Shown here piece by piece: positions 11,641 to 24,245 of a DNA stretch of 64,000 bases. Below the pieces are notes generated by a model, which did not search any database, was not told where the DNA came from, and saw only the letters and a list, made by a program, of their open reading frames with translations. Position 1 is the first letter of the stretch; every line of letters starts with the position of its first letter. The position numbers and the translations under genes are program-made. The DNA comes from Adiantum capillus-veneris (taxonomy: Eukaryota; Streptophyta; Polypodiopsida; Polypodiales; Pteridaceae): assembly GCA_014529385.2 (NCBI GenBank), contig CM043950.1:70426935-70490934 (forward strand), given 5' to 3'.

Positions 11641-12600
11641 GAGAAATCTAGGTTTGGGTTTACGCTGCATGTATTACCCCCCCCCCCCCCCCCCCAAAAC
11701 ACTACAAAACCTTCTTCTCTAAATGAGGGAATAGTACCCATCTTTACATGCTTAAGCCTAGCAAGAGGTGGGAAACAATAGTGTACACAATTTAAGGATG
11801 AGCTAACATACAAGAGCTCTCCCAACAAGTGTCCTCAACACCATTATTTGCACCTAAAGCTATGTCATCGATGAGCAAAGCACAACGAAAATTGATTCAT
11901 CCTTTTGTTGCTTTATTGATTTAATTATCTGAATTCGTTTATTGACAGTAGTGAAAAACCAAAATTTTAGCTTATCAAATATTATGGCATATTACTATAG
12001 ATGCAAAGAAAGTACTAGGTATTTTAGATCAAGTGGAAATTTTCATAGCTTTGAATTGAAAGAAATGAAGAAGATAAGTAGGCAAATCACAATGTGAATA
12101 AAAGCACAGAGCACAGCTATAAGTCCCAAAAGTAGAAAAATCAGACATTACATTTGAACTTGAAAACACAAACTTCGAAAAAATCCATTCTACTTGTAAA
12201 AAGTGAAATTGTGTATACTTTCTAAACAAAATACAAGGTCGTGGATACAAAACAAAGATCCCATAACGGAAGCTCTTCTTTGATTGGCTTGAAGTAACAA
12301 GCAAAGCAACCCTTCAAAAACACCTTTCTCTTAGGGTCTCTTAGGGATGCAAATAGTTTTTGGACGAACATCTACCCATTGCAATGCATTAGATCATGGA
12401 GTGTCCCTTCAACCACCATTACGAGGATCGTTCTATGGCACATGCACAAGATTCCTTCGAAAGCCCATCAGAATTCCATAATGCTCAAAGTAGTTGGTTC
12501 TCTTCTTGAATGTTTGCTTGTGACGGTCTCAAAACCATGTCTACATTGATTTTAAGGCATCCTAGAGATTCTCAAAACCACTGTTAATCATGTACTTTTT
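11641..12600. other. noncoding stretch
   Basis: Apart from a 19-nt C tract at 11677-11695, nothing coding or structured is evident. The sequence is A/T-rich with stops in all frames. Confidence 0.5.
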
Positions 12601-12654
12601 AACTTATTTGTAATTGATGAAAGTTCACATGTACGCACGCATGCACGCACACAC

Positions 12655-12809
<155 letters not shown>

Positions 12810-13940
12810 CGTTTATCCAAAAAACTTCTATGCACAAAAAACAGCTACATACGTTGAACTTTAGTGTTTGATTGTGTTCCCCACATGTCGGGACTTTGAG
12901 GCTTGAGAATAGGCATGCAATGTCCACCATCGTGGATCGACGCTGGCTGAAAGTTCCAACAACTTTGAATACAACCACTGAGAATCTACATGCCAAATCT
13001 CAACCACAAATCCCCAGTGAAGGGACTCCCAGTGCCAAATAATCAGGAGGATTGGGTTCCCCCCTAAGCAAAACTGTGAATGCTAACCACTGCACAAGTA
13101 ATCCCACCATAAAATAGCTTTCCAATCACTAGTAAGAGAACACATCATTTTGCCGTATCAACATGCTAAGGAAGGCTACACGTCTACTTGATTATCAGTG
13201 CAACCATGGTGGTCTCATCAATCTGTAGTCTCATCAAGGGTTAAAAACCGACATCGAGTAGCCATAAGCAAATACAATAAATAAGACGAGAAATTCAAAA
13301 TTAAATAAGAGCGGGTTCACATAGCACAACTCCCAAGCCTTCAGCCAATCAATGTTTAGACTTTCTTCCTTGTTCACATAAAGGCGGTGGAAGGAGCAGA
13401 AGAATGTGCCCAAGTTAAGGAAGAAAACCCCCCCCCCCCCCCCCCCCAATCACTATTATGCCAAATACATCTGATTTGCAAGAACAAACCATGCTTCTTA
13501 ACAAAGACACAAGAAAAAATCGCCAAATGATTCCATCTCTACTTCCAAGGCCGGCCCTTAGCTAGGGGCAACGACACGCACTGTACAGCCGAGAAGCACA
13601 TCACTTTTATGCCAAGTACATCTGATTCGCAAGGAAAAACTACAACCTCGCTCGGTGAAATGTTCAGCGATTCCATGCAAGACAAAAGCCATTTTTGATT
13701 ACTTACAAGAATCTGTAAACCCAGAAAGGAAACTTACATAATGGGGTAATCACACACACACGCACACACAACACAAACAATCATACATATTTAGCTTCGT
13801 GCAGATTGGCTCAAAAACTTCCGCAGGGTCATGTACAGGCACAGAGCATTTATGTGCAAGCGAAGTAGCAACACGTGGACTGCACACACTCAAAACCAAC
13901 GGATTGTATGTGGTGTTCACTAACTACCTTCAATGTCGTC
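12810..13940. other. 3' flank of NUP98
   Basis: It contains a SINE-like module (13045-13105), a 20-nt C tract (13428-13447) and a diverged direct repeat. The repeat phrase ATGCCAAATACATCTGATT occurs near 13455 and, with changes, near 13606, together with the following 60-80 bp. The portion just below 13941 would be the NUP98 3' untranslated region; no clear AATAAA signal was seen. Confidence 0.5.
13045..13105 (-). repeat. tRNA-like (SINE) promoter module
   Basis: On the minus strand, TGTGCAGTGGTTAGCATTC at about 13077-13096 resembles a pol III A box and D arm. GGGAACCCAATCC at about 13050-13062 resembles a B box about 25 bp downstream. No folded cloverleaf is evident. It could be the head of a tRNA-derived SINE or an old tRNA relic. 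Confidence 0.3.
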
Positions 13941-16901
13941 TCATCTGAGTATGGCATCAATTACCCTCTCCTCAAATCCATACTTGCTGAAATGAAGAAC
14001 TCGAAAAGTCCATTCACCCTTGACCGCATCATACGATATAAACTCTGCACCCTGTTCTTCAGTCTTCTTCTTCAGTTTCTTTTCGAACTTTTCAACTTCT
14101 GGTCCTTCAGAAAGGTGCTGACCAGACTTCTTGTCAATGTACTTCACATTTAGCAGTGTAATTTCAGCCGGCTTGTTCAAGCCCACTCCTGGAGGAGGCT
14201 TCTTAGTCTCATCCATGTACACAAGGACCTCGCACCTATTAAACTGGATAATACTTTCCAAGTCAAGCCCTCGAACATCCGTCTCTCCAAGAAATCTTAC
14301 TAAGCCATACCCCTGCCTTCCAACCTCAAAGCCCTTTACTCTTCGACAATAACCAGGCTCTGCACGCTCTTTGGCAGCCAATTCCTGAACTCTTGGTTTT
14401 ACATAGTAATCTGAATGTCTTAATTTAGGCATCAAGGCTTCAATATCTGCACCATGTTCATAAGCAACTGCTGCTTCTCCTGCTCGATGCCCTGTGATGG
14501 ACATGTAGCCATTCCCTCTATGAGTATGCTCTACATGTGTGCCATTTGTACCATTCGACTTGATTCCATTTTTCGTTGCGGCAGTTGCTTCCTGTGAAGA
14601 ACTTGTCATACCCACGGAAGTGTTTGGACCTTCTTGAATGGGACCTGCAGAGTTCAGAAAACAAGTTCAGCTTAAAAGCAAACAGACAACTGCATGCATT
14701 TGATTGATCATTGAATACCAACTTACTTTCCGTCCCTTGAGCTTGTGGAGCTGTCTCCTCTAGGGCTCCATTACCTTGTTTCAATGGTGTGCCAATCTCT
14801 CTTATCTTCAAAGAAGCACTCGCAGGACTGCTAGGTGAATGATCGAGGGGCTGTGGACGTATAAACAAAGCCCGAGGGTTCTCTCTTGGCACAAACAAGG
14901 CATCTGCTTTGGGAGTGCTACTGCCTTCTTCACCATCACTGAAAAAAGACAACTGGCCATGAAAATTTGTCAGCAACAAAAAAGGGGCTCTCTCAAACAA
15001 TTGACTTAACAAATGACTGCCTTCTGAAACTACCTTTGGACTGTCCTTGTTTGGATGATACCGTCGAGCCTGCATACGAAACCTTGATCGAGTTATATGC
15101 CTTGGAGTCAGAAGAGACGTGCTTCGAACTTGTGCGGGCCTTTCTGACACCTAGGGAAAGACAGCTTTAATGATCAGAAAAACGACATGAGAAGCACCAA
15201 CATCAAGTTATAAGCCAGTTGCACTTACTGGAAGGCTAGAGATACCATATTGTACTGATGGGCCCATACCAGCACTACGACCAATGGACATTTGAGGCAA
15301 GGCAGGTAGGGTGCCAAAAGGGTTGGTGACGGGCACAGGAACGCTGGGCCTGCATGGTCAAGCAATGCAAGTTGCGTCATTATACCCAAGACAAGCTAGA
15401 AAACATATAAGAAAGAAAGGAAGAAGCTTACTGTTGTGCAAATGAAGTTAAACCTCCTCCCAAGGTTGGTGTTGCACCAAATGAGTTTGCTGTTAAATAT
15501 AAAACAGTCATTTAGACACAAGCACAGATAATGCCATCAATAAGCCAGACAAAATATCTGAAACATTTCTTTAAGACATCTCCTTAAGAATGTAAACCTT
15601 GTGGCTGAGACTGTCCAAGGGTTGGAAAGCCAAAGCTCTGCTGCTGCTGTGCTGGATTTGGCTGAATGCCACCAAACAAAGAGGTCTGTTCATACATATG
15701 TCAAACGTCAGTTGAAGTCGCTTAAGCTTTACAAAGAGTACCATTGTACAAATCTTACCCCTGGCATTGACATGGTTTGTGGTTTTGAGGCTGAAAACAT
15801 TGATGAAGAACTCCCAAATATGTTAGAACCAAGGGCTGGAGTGTTAAAGGCTGAAGCTGATGAACCAAATGGCTGGTTAGAGCCTGGGAAAAGGGAGGAA
15901 CTTGCTTGACTCTGCGCAAATGGATTTGACCCAAATGTGGAAGTGCCAGAACTGAAAATGTTGGCAGTTGAAAAAGGAGTAGAGGTGAATGATGGCGTGG
16001 GTGTCCCAAAGGCTGACGAAGAGCTACCAAAGGTTGAACCAAATGCAGGAGTACTCCCAGTTCCAAAGGGGGAAGAAGTTAATCCTGATCCAAAAGCTGA
16101 AGAAGTTGGTTGACCAAATGCAGAACCAGTTGTAAGACTTCCAAACGGGGATGATGATGAGAAAGCAGATCCAGTGCTAGGAACTGCAAATGGCCCTGCC
16201 GGTTTGCTACCGAATAAATTTGAAGTTGTGCTCCCAAATGGGTTGGGTGTAGGAGTTGCCACTGAAGCCGCTCCAAATGGGCTTGCAGGAGCAGCTTGCC
16301 CAAACAATCCTCCTGTTTGTTGCTGTTGTTGTGCAAGAGGACTTGGACCCCCTGAATATATAAGGCAATTTCAGCAGTCATGAATTTGAAGTTTTGTCAA
16401 AGAAGCTAGGTGATAAGTCAATAGACTAAGTGACACGAACCTTTATCTCCAGCTTGATAATCTTCCCATCGCAATTCCTCAGGTGATTTGTTTTTGTACG
16501 CTGGTATTGCACATATAGACATAAGTTTGCCAATTTGGCCACTAACCCCAGCCTCGGCATCTGTTGTAGCAACATAAGGTGTAGCCCTACTGCCAGAGGC
16601 TTGTGCACCAAAAGAAGGTGACGTAAAAGTGGAAGCTCCAAAGCTGGGAGATGAGCCTGGTTAAGAGACCAGAAGAAGACAAATAGTCTCTATAAGTAAA
16701 AGTTCTCATGTATGTGAGTACCACATTCCTGCATGTACACCTATATGCTTGTCTCTTTTGAGTGTGTCCGTGGATGCACATGGATAATGTGTAGGAGTAA
16801 TGTGCATGTGTATCTATGTGCGGCAGCAATTGCAACCTTGTCTTCTACGCGCACGCGCGCGTGTGTGTGTGTGTGTGTGTGTGTGTGCACTGTATGTGTG
16901 A

Positions 16902-16935
<34 letters not shown>

Positions 16936-19900
16936 GCACGCACACGCATGAATGCACAATGTACAAGCCAAAAAGAGTCCTCTTCACACACGGAGTGCAA
17001 ATATAAGCATGCAAATGTCTGTGAGATTAAAAAAAGATTTTAGCGGGCACAGAGTGCAGATATAAGCATGCAAATGTTTGTGAGATGAAAAAAAATTTAG
17101 CAGGCATGGCCATGTGGGTGTAGTGAGTAACTTGATCTATGAGTAACAGCGATTGCAATCTTGTTTTCCACTTGTCTGCACAAGCACTCCCATGAATGCA
17201 CAATAAACAGAGACGATAAGCACATATGCACATGAATGCAGTTCAAATATCAGCATGTGAATGTCTGTAAACAAAAGGTATGATACCGAATGCTGGAGTA
17301 GTAGATGCTCCGAATGGCGAAGATCCACCACCTCCAAAAACCGATGTGCTGCCAAACGCAGGAGCTGTACTACTGCCAAATGTGGAAGCTGACTGTCCAA
17401 ATGCAGGTGTCGTGCTGCCAAATAAAGAAGTTGAAGATGCGCCAAAGGCAGGAGCAGACGAGGCACCGAAGGCAGGGGCAGAAGAGGCACCGAAGGCAGG
17501 TGTTGTAGCCGCTCCAAAAGCAGGTGCTGAGGAGGCACCAAAGGCAGGAGGAGTAGATCCAAATGGCGTTGAGCCGAAGGCAGAGGTACTTGCCCCAAAA
17601 GCAGGGGTAGTGGAACCAAATGATGGAGACCCAAATGCAGGTTGACTTTGGCCAAATGTTGCGCTTCCAAATGGGTTGGCTTGAGGCGGAGTGGAACCAA
17701 AACCACCAAATGGCGTAGCAGGTTTTTGCCCAAAAACTGATGCACCTGAAACTTAGAGCAATTGTAACATATATACACCTCAAAATGCGAGTCCATCCTC
17801 GTAGTGAAAAAAGGTATCATCTATTAAAAACCTTACCTGATCCAAATGCTGGAGTGCTACCAAAAGCGGGAGCAGACGATGCACCGAATGTTGGGGCAGA
17901 TGAGCCTAAAGGTGAAGCCTGGGTTGCCCCAAAAACTCCAGTTGCAGTACCACCAAACAGAGAACTCCCTGATTGTGCACCAAAAGTAGGACTTCCAAAA
18001 GGTTTTGCACCAAATATTGACGTGTTTTGACTGGTTCCAAAAGGACTAGATGGTGTGGTTGCGCCAAATGGATTCGGCGAAGTCGAAGTACTCCCAAATG
18101 GACTTGGCGTTGAAGCTCCAAATGCTGCACACAAAACATAGAAACGAAAGAATCTTCAAATACCCTCACTAGACTCCTATGGCACTACCTAACTCAAACT
18201 TTGTCGGGCTCAGTGATACCCACCATAGTTCCAGCTTTAAGCACATAACCAGGCCAACAATATAAACCAAACAAATTCTCCAAACAAATGACTCAAAAAA
18301 CTACAGACACTAGCTGGCTCAAGATCACTCACTACAACACTACCTAGCTCAAAACATTGTTAAACCCTGCAATAGCCACCAGAGTTCTAACTTTATGTGC
18401 ATGACAACTATGACAATAAAGCAAAAGACAATAGCCTCAATCCGGTGAAGCCCCCCGTTAGGAAGACCTCTGGTTCAACAACACAGTGCAGAGAGTGTTT
18501 CAGGACATGAGCCACTCACTAGACAAGGCTATGTCACTCCCTAAGTCAAAACCTGCTTTATCCATTAAAGTTTTCAAACTCTTAACGCTAACCACCAAGA
18601 TCAAAAAGCAAACCACATAGGTTCAAACCACTTACCATAAGTACCTCGATACAAAATCACAAAACACAAGCAAACAGAGTCATAACTACACCTAACCCCT
18701 CAGCAAATACTACAGCTGCGAAGTTACGCTATAACAGAAGATCCACCACCACCATTAAAAAAGGTATATCACCATCAACATTACATATAAACATCTTTGA
18801 CAATGTAGCCAGTACCCTTTTTGTATCATTCCTACAGAAAACAGCACACACTTCATTGACCAAGTTTATGACCTCCCTCTTTAACATAATTATTGTCTCG
18901 ACTTCATTGGCCAAGTTTATGACCTCGCACTTTGTTGGCCAAGTTTATGATCTCCCACTTTCACATGATTATTGTCTCGACTCTTAACACCTATATTGGC
19001 TTCAGACACCTTCCCCTTCCATTTTGCTGAGTGTATCTCACTGTGGCTGAATTGAAACGCACAATTTAGATATAAAACCACTCAATGTTAAGTAAGTTAG
19101 AGAATAAAGTAGATACATGTCAAAGTTCAATGGCATTTCCCAAAGTGCTACCCTACTGTTTTGAGTCATTAGTATAGAATGGATAGTACATTATACAAGG
19201 TGGTTAGGTATGCTAGGTTGAATACGTTAGGTGCCTAAAGATGTATGCTTTCCCTTGAAACATGTTTGTCAGGATCCTGATAGTATACGTATCCGAGTCT
19301 GTTGCGTACATATATATACACACGTGTACACTGTACATACATACATATGATATAAAGAGAGAGAGACAGAGGGGGGGGGGGGGGGGGGGGGGGGGTGAGA
19401 GTGCCAAGATCCTTGGAGCTAATTGATGCCAATGTTGATAACAATTTAACGATTAGATGCACCGCTCATCAGGTAAGAAAACAAGCCTTGCCACTGTCCT
19501 CACAAGTGGCCGACCATCAATGAGCTTGAAAGCTGCTCAACATTAATTGAAGGATATCGTATTTCGATTTCCATGGCAAGGCTGCAGTAAGAAAGAACGA
19601 AGGGTCTCTCTGTACAGCTGTCATTCTTAAGGAAAAGGCGTTAAAGACACAGCACCATCCTTTCCAGCAAGTAAACTGGCTGAAATCTATACAGTGATGC
19701 CCTTGATTAAATCTGCCCCAGCAATGAAGAGCACGAACGGCAACAATTGTAGACCACACATTCACGTATACATAGAAAAGGGGCAAGAAAGGAGAGATCA
19801 TCAGGGATGATGAAGGGGAATGCAGCAAGGATGACAGGCAGAGCTTGAAAAAGAGAGCATGTGAAAGTATTGTTCGGGAAGGAATGTCATCAGGGGAGCA

Positions 19901-20779
19901 CGTTGCCCAGCTATTAGTTGAGCAAATGCAGTCTAGTCTCCATTGTAAGGCTAGTGTAGAGCTACTAGATGCTGTTTTAAGATCTGACGCTTCTGAAAAT
20001 AAATTTGCTGGCACCATATTTTTGTCATGGGTCAAGGTTCGGGGGAGGGGGTGGGGGGCGGGAGGGGCATGAGCATGGTCGGGTGATGGTGGTATCCAAA
20101 GTATTCTTTTTTGGAAAAAAATTTATAAAAAGATAACTGATTCCTATTAAGTTGTCAACCAAATTGGTACCAAAGCTAGCCCAGCCAAAACGCCAAGGCC
20201 TGGGCTCCTGGATAACAAGCCTTAGTAGCCTAATCAAAAGAGCTCCAACCAGCTTCTCTTGTAGCTGCCTTGCCTATTTTTTATTTGAAACAAGCCTCGG
20301 TAATGTTGACCTGATTAACGTTTTTGTGAGATTTTAAAGGATGTCAAATACTAACAATATCAAAGAGGATAATGCTCTTGTTATTATGTGCACCTCAATC
20401 TCCAATCAAATGCGGCTGGGAAAAAGAAACTGCACTGGAGATAAGAAAAGCAAGGCATTGTTCTGAGCTACTCCTTACCTTTCATCAGGTTTGCCTGACA
20501 TGTGTCAGAATTTTCACCTAAACAGAGCCTACAAAGTTACAGACAAAGATGCAAATAAAACACTTTTGAAATGCTTGATTCCTTCACGGCGCAGACCAAA
20601 ATAATCCATCACATATATAACCTAGACTGATCTTGCACATGTAGAAGTGTATGACTAAATTGATCAGGAAAATAGACAAGCCAGATCACCCTCTACGTAA
20701 AATGCCAATCTATCTACATCAAGCAGAAGCTTCAAAACAAGAGAAAAGACTTACGGCTACTTGACCCAAACAGCGCCAT
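13941..20779 (-). CDS. NUP98: nuclear pore protein NUP98 (FG repeats, GLEBS motif, autoproteolytic domain)
   Basis: Exons from 5' to 3' on the minus strand: 20779-20755, 18124-17837, 17745-17287, 16656-16441, 16351-15759, 15685-15598, 15489-15432, 15349-15229, 15150-15034, 14952-14727, 14644-13941. Every junction has GT-AG ends, phases match, and the sum is 2895 bp (964 aa plus stop). The start ATG gives MALFGSSS joined to PFGAS. Residues 9-300 are FG repeats, mainly AFGASS/PFGS units. Residues about 295-329 are a GLEBS motif (ending [14 protein letters not shown]) that in NUP98 binds the RNA-export factor Gle2/RAE1. More FG repeats follow, then a linker with LLTPRHI and the C-terminal autoproteolytic domain. 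That domain ends HFSKYGF; by family rule it is cut between F949 and S950, leaving a 15-residue tail with no fused NUP96, as in plants. The protein would line the nuclear pore barrier. Length is near plant NUP98 (about 1000 aa). Intact as far as can be seen. Confidence 0.95.
14953..15033 (-). other. 81-bp NUP98 intron, in frame and stop-free
   Basis: The donor GTAGTT follows codon AAG, and the acceptor CCAG precedes TTGTCTTTTTTCAG. The 81 bp are 27 open codons in phase 0, so splicing and retention both keep the frame (964 versus 991 aa). NUP98 relatives normally pass straight from the DSPK-like segment to FFSD, which supports removal. The 27 extra residues are hydrophobic/polar without a motif. 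Confidence 0.7.
16657..17286 (-). repeat. NUP98 intron with GT microsatellite and minisatellite
   Basis: A GT tract with interruptions lies at about 16857-16940, starting after alternating GCGCGCG. A 58-bp unit containing ATATAAGCATGCAAATGT is tandemly duplicated at about 16992-17106, and a diverged third copy lies near 17237-17271. A larger direct repeat links CAGCAATTGCAACCTTGT (about 16825) with CAGCGATTGCAATCTTGTTT (about 17147). Reading frames across it are not genes. Confidence 0.8.
18125..20754 (-). other. first coding-region intron of NUP98 (2.6 kb)
   Basis: This is the largest intron of the gene. It contains three copies of a phrase TTGGCCAAGTTTATGACCTC at about 18852-18965 (spacing about 51 and 30 bp) and a 25-nt G tract at 19371-19395 preceded by a GA/TA-rich stretch. 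The G-rich patch GGGGGAGGGGGTGGGGGGCG lies near 20040. No nested gene was recognised. Confidence 0.7.
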
Positions 20780-21240
20780 TTGGTATTATTTGATCCTGCA
20801 GTAACCCAAAAAAAAGTACAATTAGTTGAATGCATCTACTTCACATGAAGGCAGAGGAAGAGAGATCAACAGACACCAAAACCTAGGCAAAATCAATCAC
20901 TGAAAAATCAAAGGAGTTTAGCTGAGCCCAGCCCACCAGTCTCACAAATCTCACGTCTAGGGTTAGGGTTCCACAAAACTGCGGACGCGAAACGCTAAAA
21001 GAGCCAGAACTAGAGAATCAATCTCCAAAAAAACAGAGCGTTGAAGGACGATGAATGGAAAAGGAGACTAAAAACTCTGACGAGGAGAGTGGAAAGACCT
21101 GGCAATCTTGAAGACTTCTGATGAACGAAAGTTGAGAAATGGAGCAAGAATGGTCGACGATGTAGGCGCTCTGTAAGTTGTAGGACTAAGGAAGCGAGTA
21201 ACAGACGACGAAACGGGCTGCTTCTCTGTGCGGAGATGGA
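20755..21240 (-). other. NUP98 5' untranslated region and 5' intron (approximate)
   Basis: The coding exon begins at an acceptor CTGCAG before 20795, so 16 nt of leader precede the ATG in that exon. Upstream there must be at least one noncoding exon. A candidate donor is CCAG|GTCTTT with the exon ending at 21099; the GTCTTT donor is weak and another site is possible. The first exon would run up to about 21200-21240. Confidence 0.4.
20958..20970 (-). promoter_or_regulatory. telo-box (AACCCTAACCCTA)
   Basis: Two adjoining CCCTAA-type telomere-like units lie within the transcribed 5' region of NUP98. In plants telo-boxes are common near the 5' ends of housekeeping and growth-linked genes and act with other promoter elements. 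The location fits; activity is inferred. Confidence 0.4.
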
Positions 21241-21345
21241 TACATATGCTCGCGATGATGATGGTGGTGGTGGTGCTGATGACGGAATTTACTTATTGAA
21301 TACCGCATACATACATATAAGCCTACCTAGCGTGAAAAGTACGAG

Positions 21346-21346
<1 letters not shown>

Positions 21347-21378
<32 letters not shown>
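21347..21378 (-). promoter_or_regulatory. GA/CT repeat upstream of NUP98
   Basis: A run of about 16 CT units (GA on the NUP98 strand) lies 100-150 bp above the likely transcript start. GA repeats are frequent core-promoter elements in plants. A weak TATA-like TTATATGTATG on the minus strand lies near 21310-21320. Confidence 0.35.
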
Positions 21379-21382
<4 letters not shown>

Positions 21383-21429
21383 GTCCGACTACGCACCCTT
21401 TCAAGTTCTCAATTTAGCGAGTATTAAAT

Positions 21430-22020
21430 GGCTAATCTAGTGTGCTCCTCCTACCAACTATGGTTTGATTGTCGCCTACAACACCGATAACATTCGGTTT
21501 CGTCTACTCATTGACCAAAAGTTACCGAAGGTCCTTGCATCACAGTGGCTACACACTCCTTGTACAATTACCCAATAGAGAGATGTTAGGGTTACCAAAG
21601 AGACACACATTGGTTTAGTGCTAGCGAAGAGCACATGTGACCACATCCTTAGTTAGCACATATGTCCACAATGAAGCTCAACAAGACTTCCTAGTTTCTA
21701 GGGCAAAACAGCCAACACAGAGCCACTCAAGAGAGGTGACGAATTGCCGCCAGTATGATGCATTGTTGTCAGCTTGGGAGTGTGCATTTAGGAGCTAAGC
21801 TCAAGGTTATCAATGACAAAGGCCGCATCGCGAAGGATGGGACACGCAACACGCACGACACGAAACAAAATCCTCTGTGTAACAAAACAGACCATAAATA
21901 GGGAGACAATGAGGGACGTAAGTAGAGCCACCGTGCCAACAAGGTTTGAACTTAGCATCCAACAGCTAGTATCGAAGCATTCCTTGCGCTAACAAGTCCA
22001 TCACGATCAAGAGCTCAAAA
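21430..22020. other. intergenic stretch with SINE-like module
   Basis: No gene is visible. Minus-strand positions 21935-22000 carry a B-box-like AAGTTCAAACCTTG (about 21941-21954) and, 25 bp upstream on that strand, TTAGCGCAAGGAATGC. This looks like another tRNA-derived SINE head, weakly supported. Confidence 0.35.
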
Positions 22021-22809
22021 GAATACGAAGAAAGGCCTATGGATATTTTTTGAAAGATGGGTACTTGTGGAAGCATCAGAAACAAAGAAATGGGATGTCG
22101 TTGAGAGTTGTGAATGATAAGAACGCTCAAAATGAGCTTATGAAAAAAGTTTCATGAGAGTCTTTATGCTCGACATAGAGGTGTATGGGCCACCTTTACT
22201 AAAATGAAAGAGAGGTATTGGTGGAAAGCTATGTATAAAGATGTATCTCACTTTGTGGAGTCTTGTGAAAAATGTATTCAAATGTGCGCCATCGTGATGG
22301 ATTGCACCCTACTTACCCATTGGCCATGCATTATAAGTGGGTAGTAGATTTGGTTACAATGCCATTGGGCTTATAGCAAATGAGATACATAGTGCTTGCA
22401 CGAGAAGACTTAACTAACCAAGTTAATAAGAACAAAAGTCACGGAAGGGATATGTAAGTTCCTCTTGGATGATGTAATTAGCCGTTATGGTTGCGTTGGG
22501 AAATAACAGCAGATAGGGGTGAGTTAGATGCCGACAACACCAAGGAATTTTTCTCTAGGTTGGGCATTGAACTTGTTCTCACTAATGCATATTATCTTGG
22601 AGGAAGTCGTAAATAAGAGCGTGGCATCCTCCTATCATTAAAGCTTTGGCTAAGGCATGCAAAGGTAAACTGGGAGAGTGGCCTAGGTAGCTTTATGTTT
22701 TATGGGCTGATCGTACAACTCATAGCTCAGTTTTACTGGTTATAGGCCTTCTGAGTTGATGTATGGTCAGAAACATGTAATGCCAATTGAAGATGTAATA
22801 CCCACATGG
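22020..22809 (+). pseudogene. gypsy element E0, integrase (5' part, interrupted by E1)
   Basis: The plus strand reads YFLKDGYLWKHQKQRNG (linker), then the zinc region (ARHRGVWATFTKMKERYWW and FVESCEKC) and the core tail ELMYGQKHVMPIEDVIPTW. Several stops and frame changes occur. At 22809 the frame stops inside a Trp codon region and resumes at 45404 beyond the E1 insertion. E0 is therefore the oldest layer of the nest. Its gag, RT and LTRs were not found in the window. Confidence 0.75.
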
Positions 22810-24245
22810 TGTCATAAAATCTAATATCTAACCAACCCAAAAGAAATTCTCATATTAAACTGATCAATTAATGTGGGAGAATAGACGGGAACAAGGGTTA
22901 GAATATAGACATGTGCTTACGGATCTATCTCAACATGGGGCAATTGGTAAAGGGGTCCAAATGAGAGATGATCTATCAAAGAGCAAGGCTAGCTAATGGA
23001 GCTCAAAGACCTTAGGGTTAGTTTCATTAAATACCTCCAATGATTAGTGTTAAAATTCCTTTAACCTTAGGCCGAGCTTGAGGTGGGAACCCGATCCAAG
23101 CTTGAGATGCTTATCGTGCTTGCTGACTAAGGTGCTTGAGGTGCTTAATGACTAAGGTGCTAAGGTGATCCATGACTAAGGTGCTTGAGGGAGTAAGGTG
23201 TTCCACAAAGTCAATGCATATCCCTACACAAGGGGGGGCGAGCCCTCATTATAGGGACTAGAGAGAGAACACACACACCCACACACAAAGAAAGCTTAAT
23301 ACAAAGAAAGCAAATAGGACACTTGTCAAGCTCCTCTTCATGTTGCCCTCATGGTGTGCCTAAAGCCTATTGGTTGGCCTCCCAAGGGGTCCAATGATAG
23401 TTTAGTAAATTTAATTAATGATATGCATTAAGCATGTGATTGGCCAAGCTTGAGGAGGTCCAATCAAATGCAAGCTAGTGCTAGAACAGGGGGTCAACCA
23501 AGGAAGGAGGGGGCTAGCTTGGGGGGTATACTCTCCCACGCGCGTGCACATACACACGTACTCATTGTGTGAAGTTAAAAGTACAAGAGCTCCATCTCCT
23601 TCTCCAAGCTAGTAGAGAAGTTGAGAGCCTACTCCAACACTCTTGGCTATGGAATGCAAATCCAACCAAGAGCCATGCTTCAATGCTTAAGCTTGCCATC
23701 TTCTCCATCTTCATTACTATCCTATTATGTATGCTAGCAAGAAGAGTGATGATAAGTGAGGAACTATTTCTTTCTCCTATGAATGTTTCTTCTTCCTCTT
23801 CCCTACCCTCATTCCCCGCTAGCTCTTTCCACCTTTGAAGTTGTTTGAGGCCTTGAGATTGAGGCTGGCGATGGTTAATGCTTTTCACAAAGTCTATGTT
23901 ATGCTTGTGATGCATGAAGCTTTCCATTTTCATTGCATCACCTAGGTCACTAAGAACACAAAGATTGTATTGTACCAAGTCTCTCTTGATGGGAGAATCT
24001 ATAATACAAAAGCCTATTGGAGGGGGGACTGTCTCCACATAAATCCAATCCTCAATTGTTGTTAAGTTCTGTAAACTCTCTCTCTTACAAAATTATTATT
24101 CATGACAAGTTAATTAAGTGTTATGGTTAAGTTGCTATCGCTAAATAAGTTCACTCTCTATGTTTTCAAAGTAGTCTCACAAAAATCCTCTCTTTGATTC
24201 TCCTAATTCCGTTGTTTTCAAAGTTCATAGGCCATTTCTATTACA
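22810..24245 (+). repeat. E1 5' LTR
   Basis: It begins TGTCATAAAATCTAATATC and ends GGCCATTTCTATTACA, just before the primer site. It lacks a segment of about 75 bp that the 3' LTR has at about 44510-44590 (a deletion near 23415). It includes a GA/CA-rich stretch near 23265-23290. Confidence 0.9.

Noticed and set aside
13941-14644. NUP98-NUP96 fusion
   Set aside because: A stop comes 15 residues after the autoproteolysis site and nothing like NUP96 follows on the minus strand.
16733-17043. Cys/Val- and His/Thr-rich frames
   Set aside because: They cover a GT microsatellite in a NUP98 intron.
15601-18030. Plus-strand frames of up to 121 codons opposite NUP98
   Set aside because: They are antisense shadows of the FG-repeat exons, with Pro/Asn/Ala/Gly repeats mirroring the codons of the true gene.
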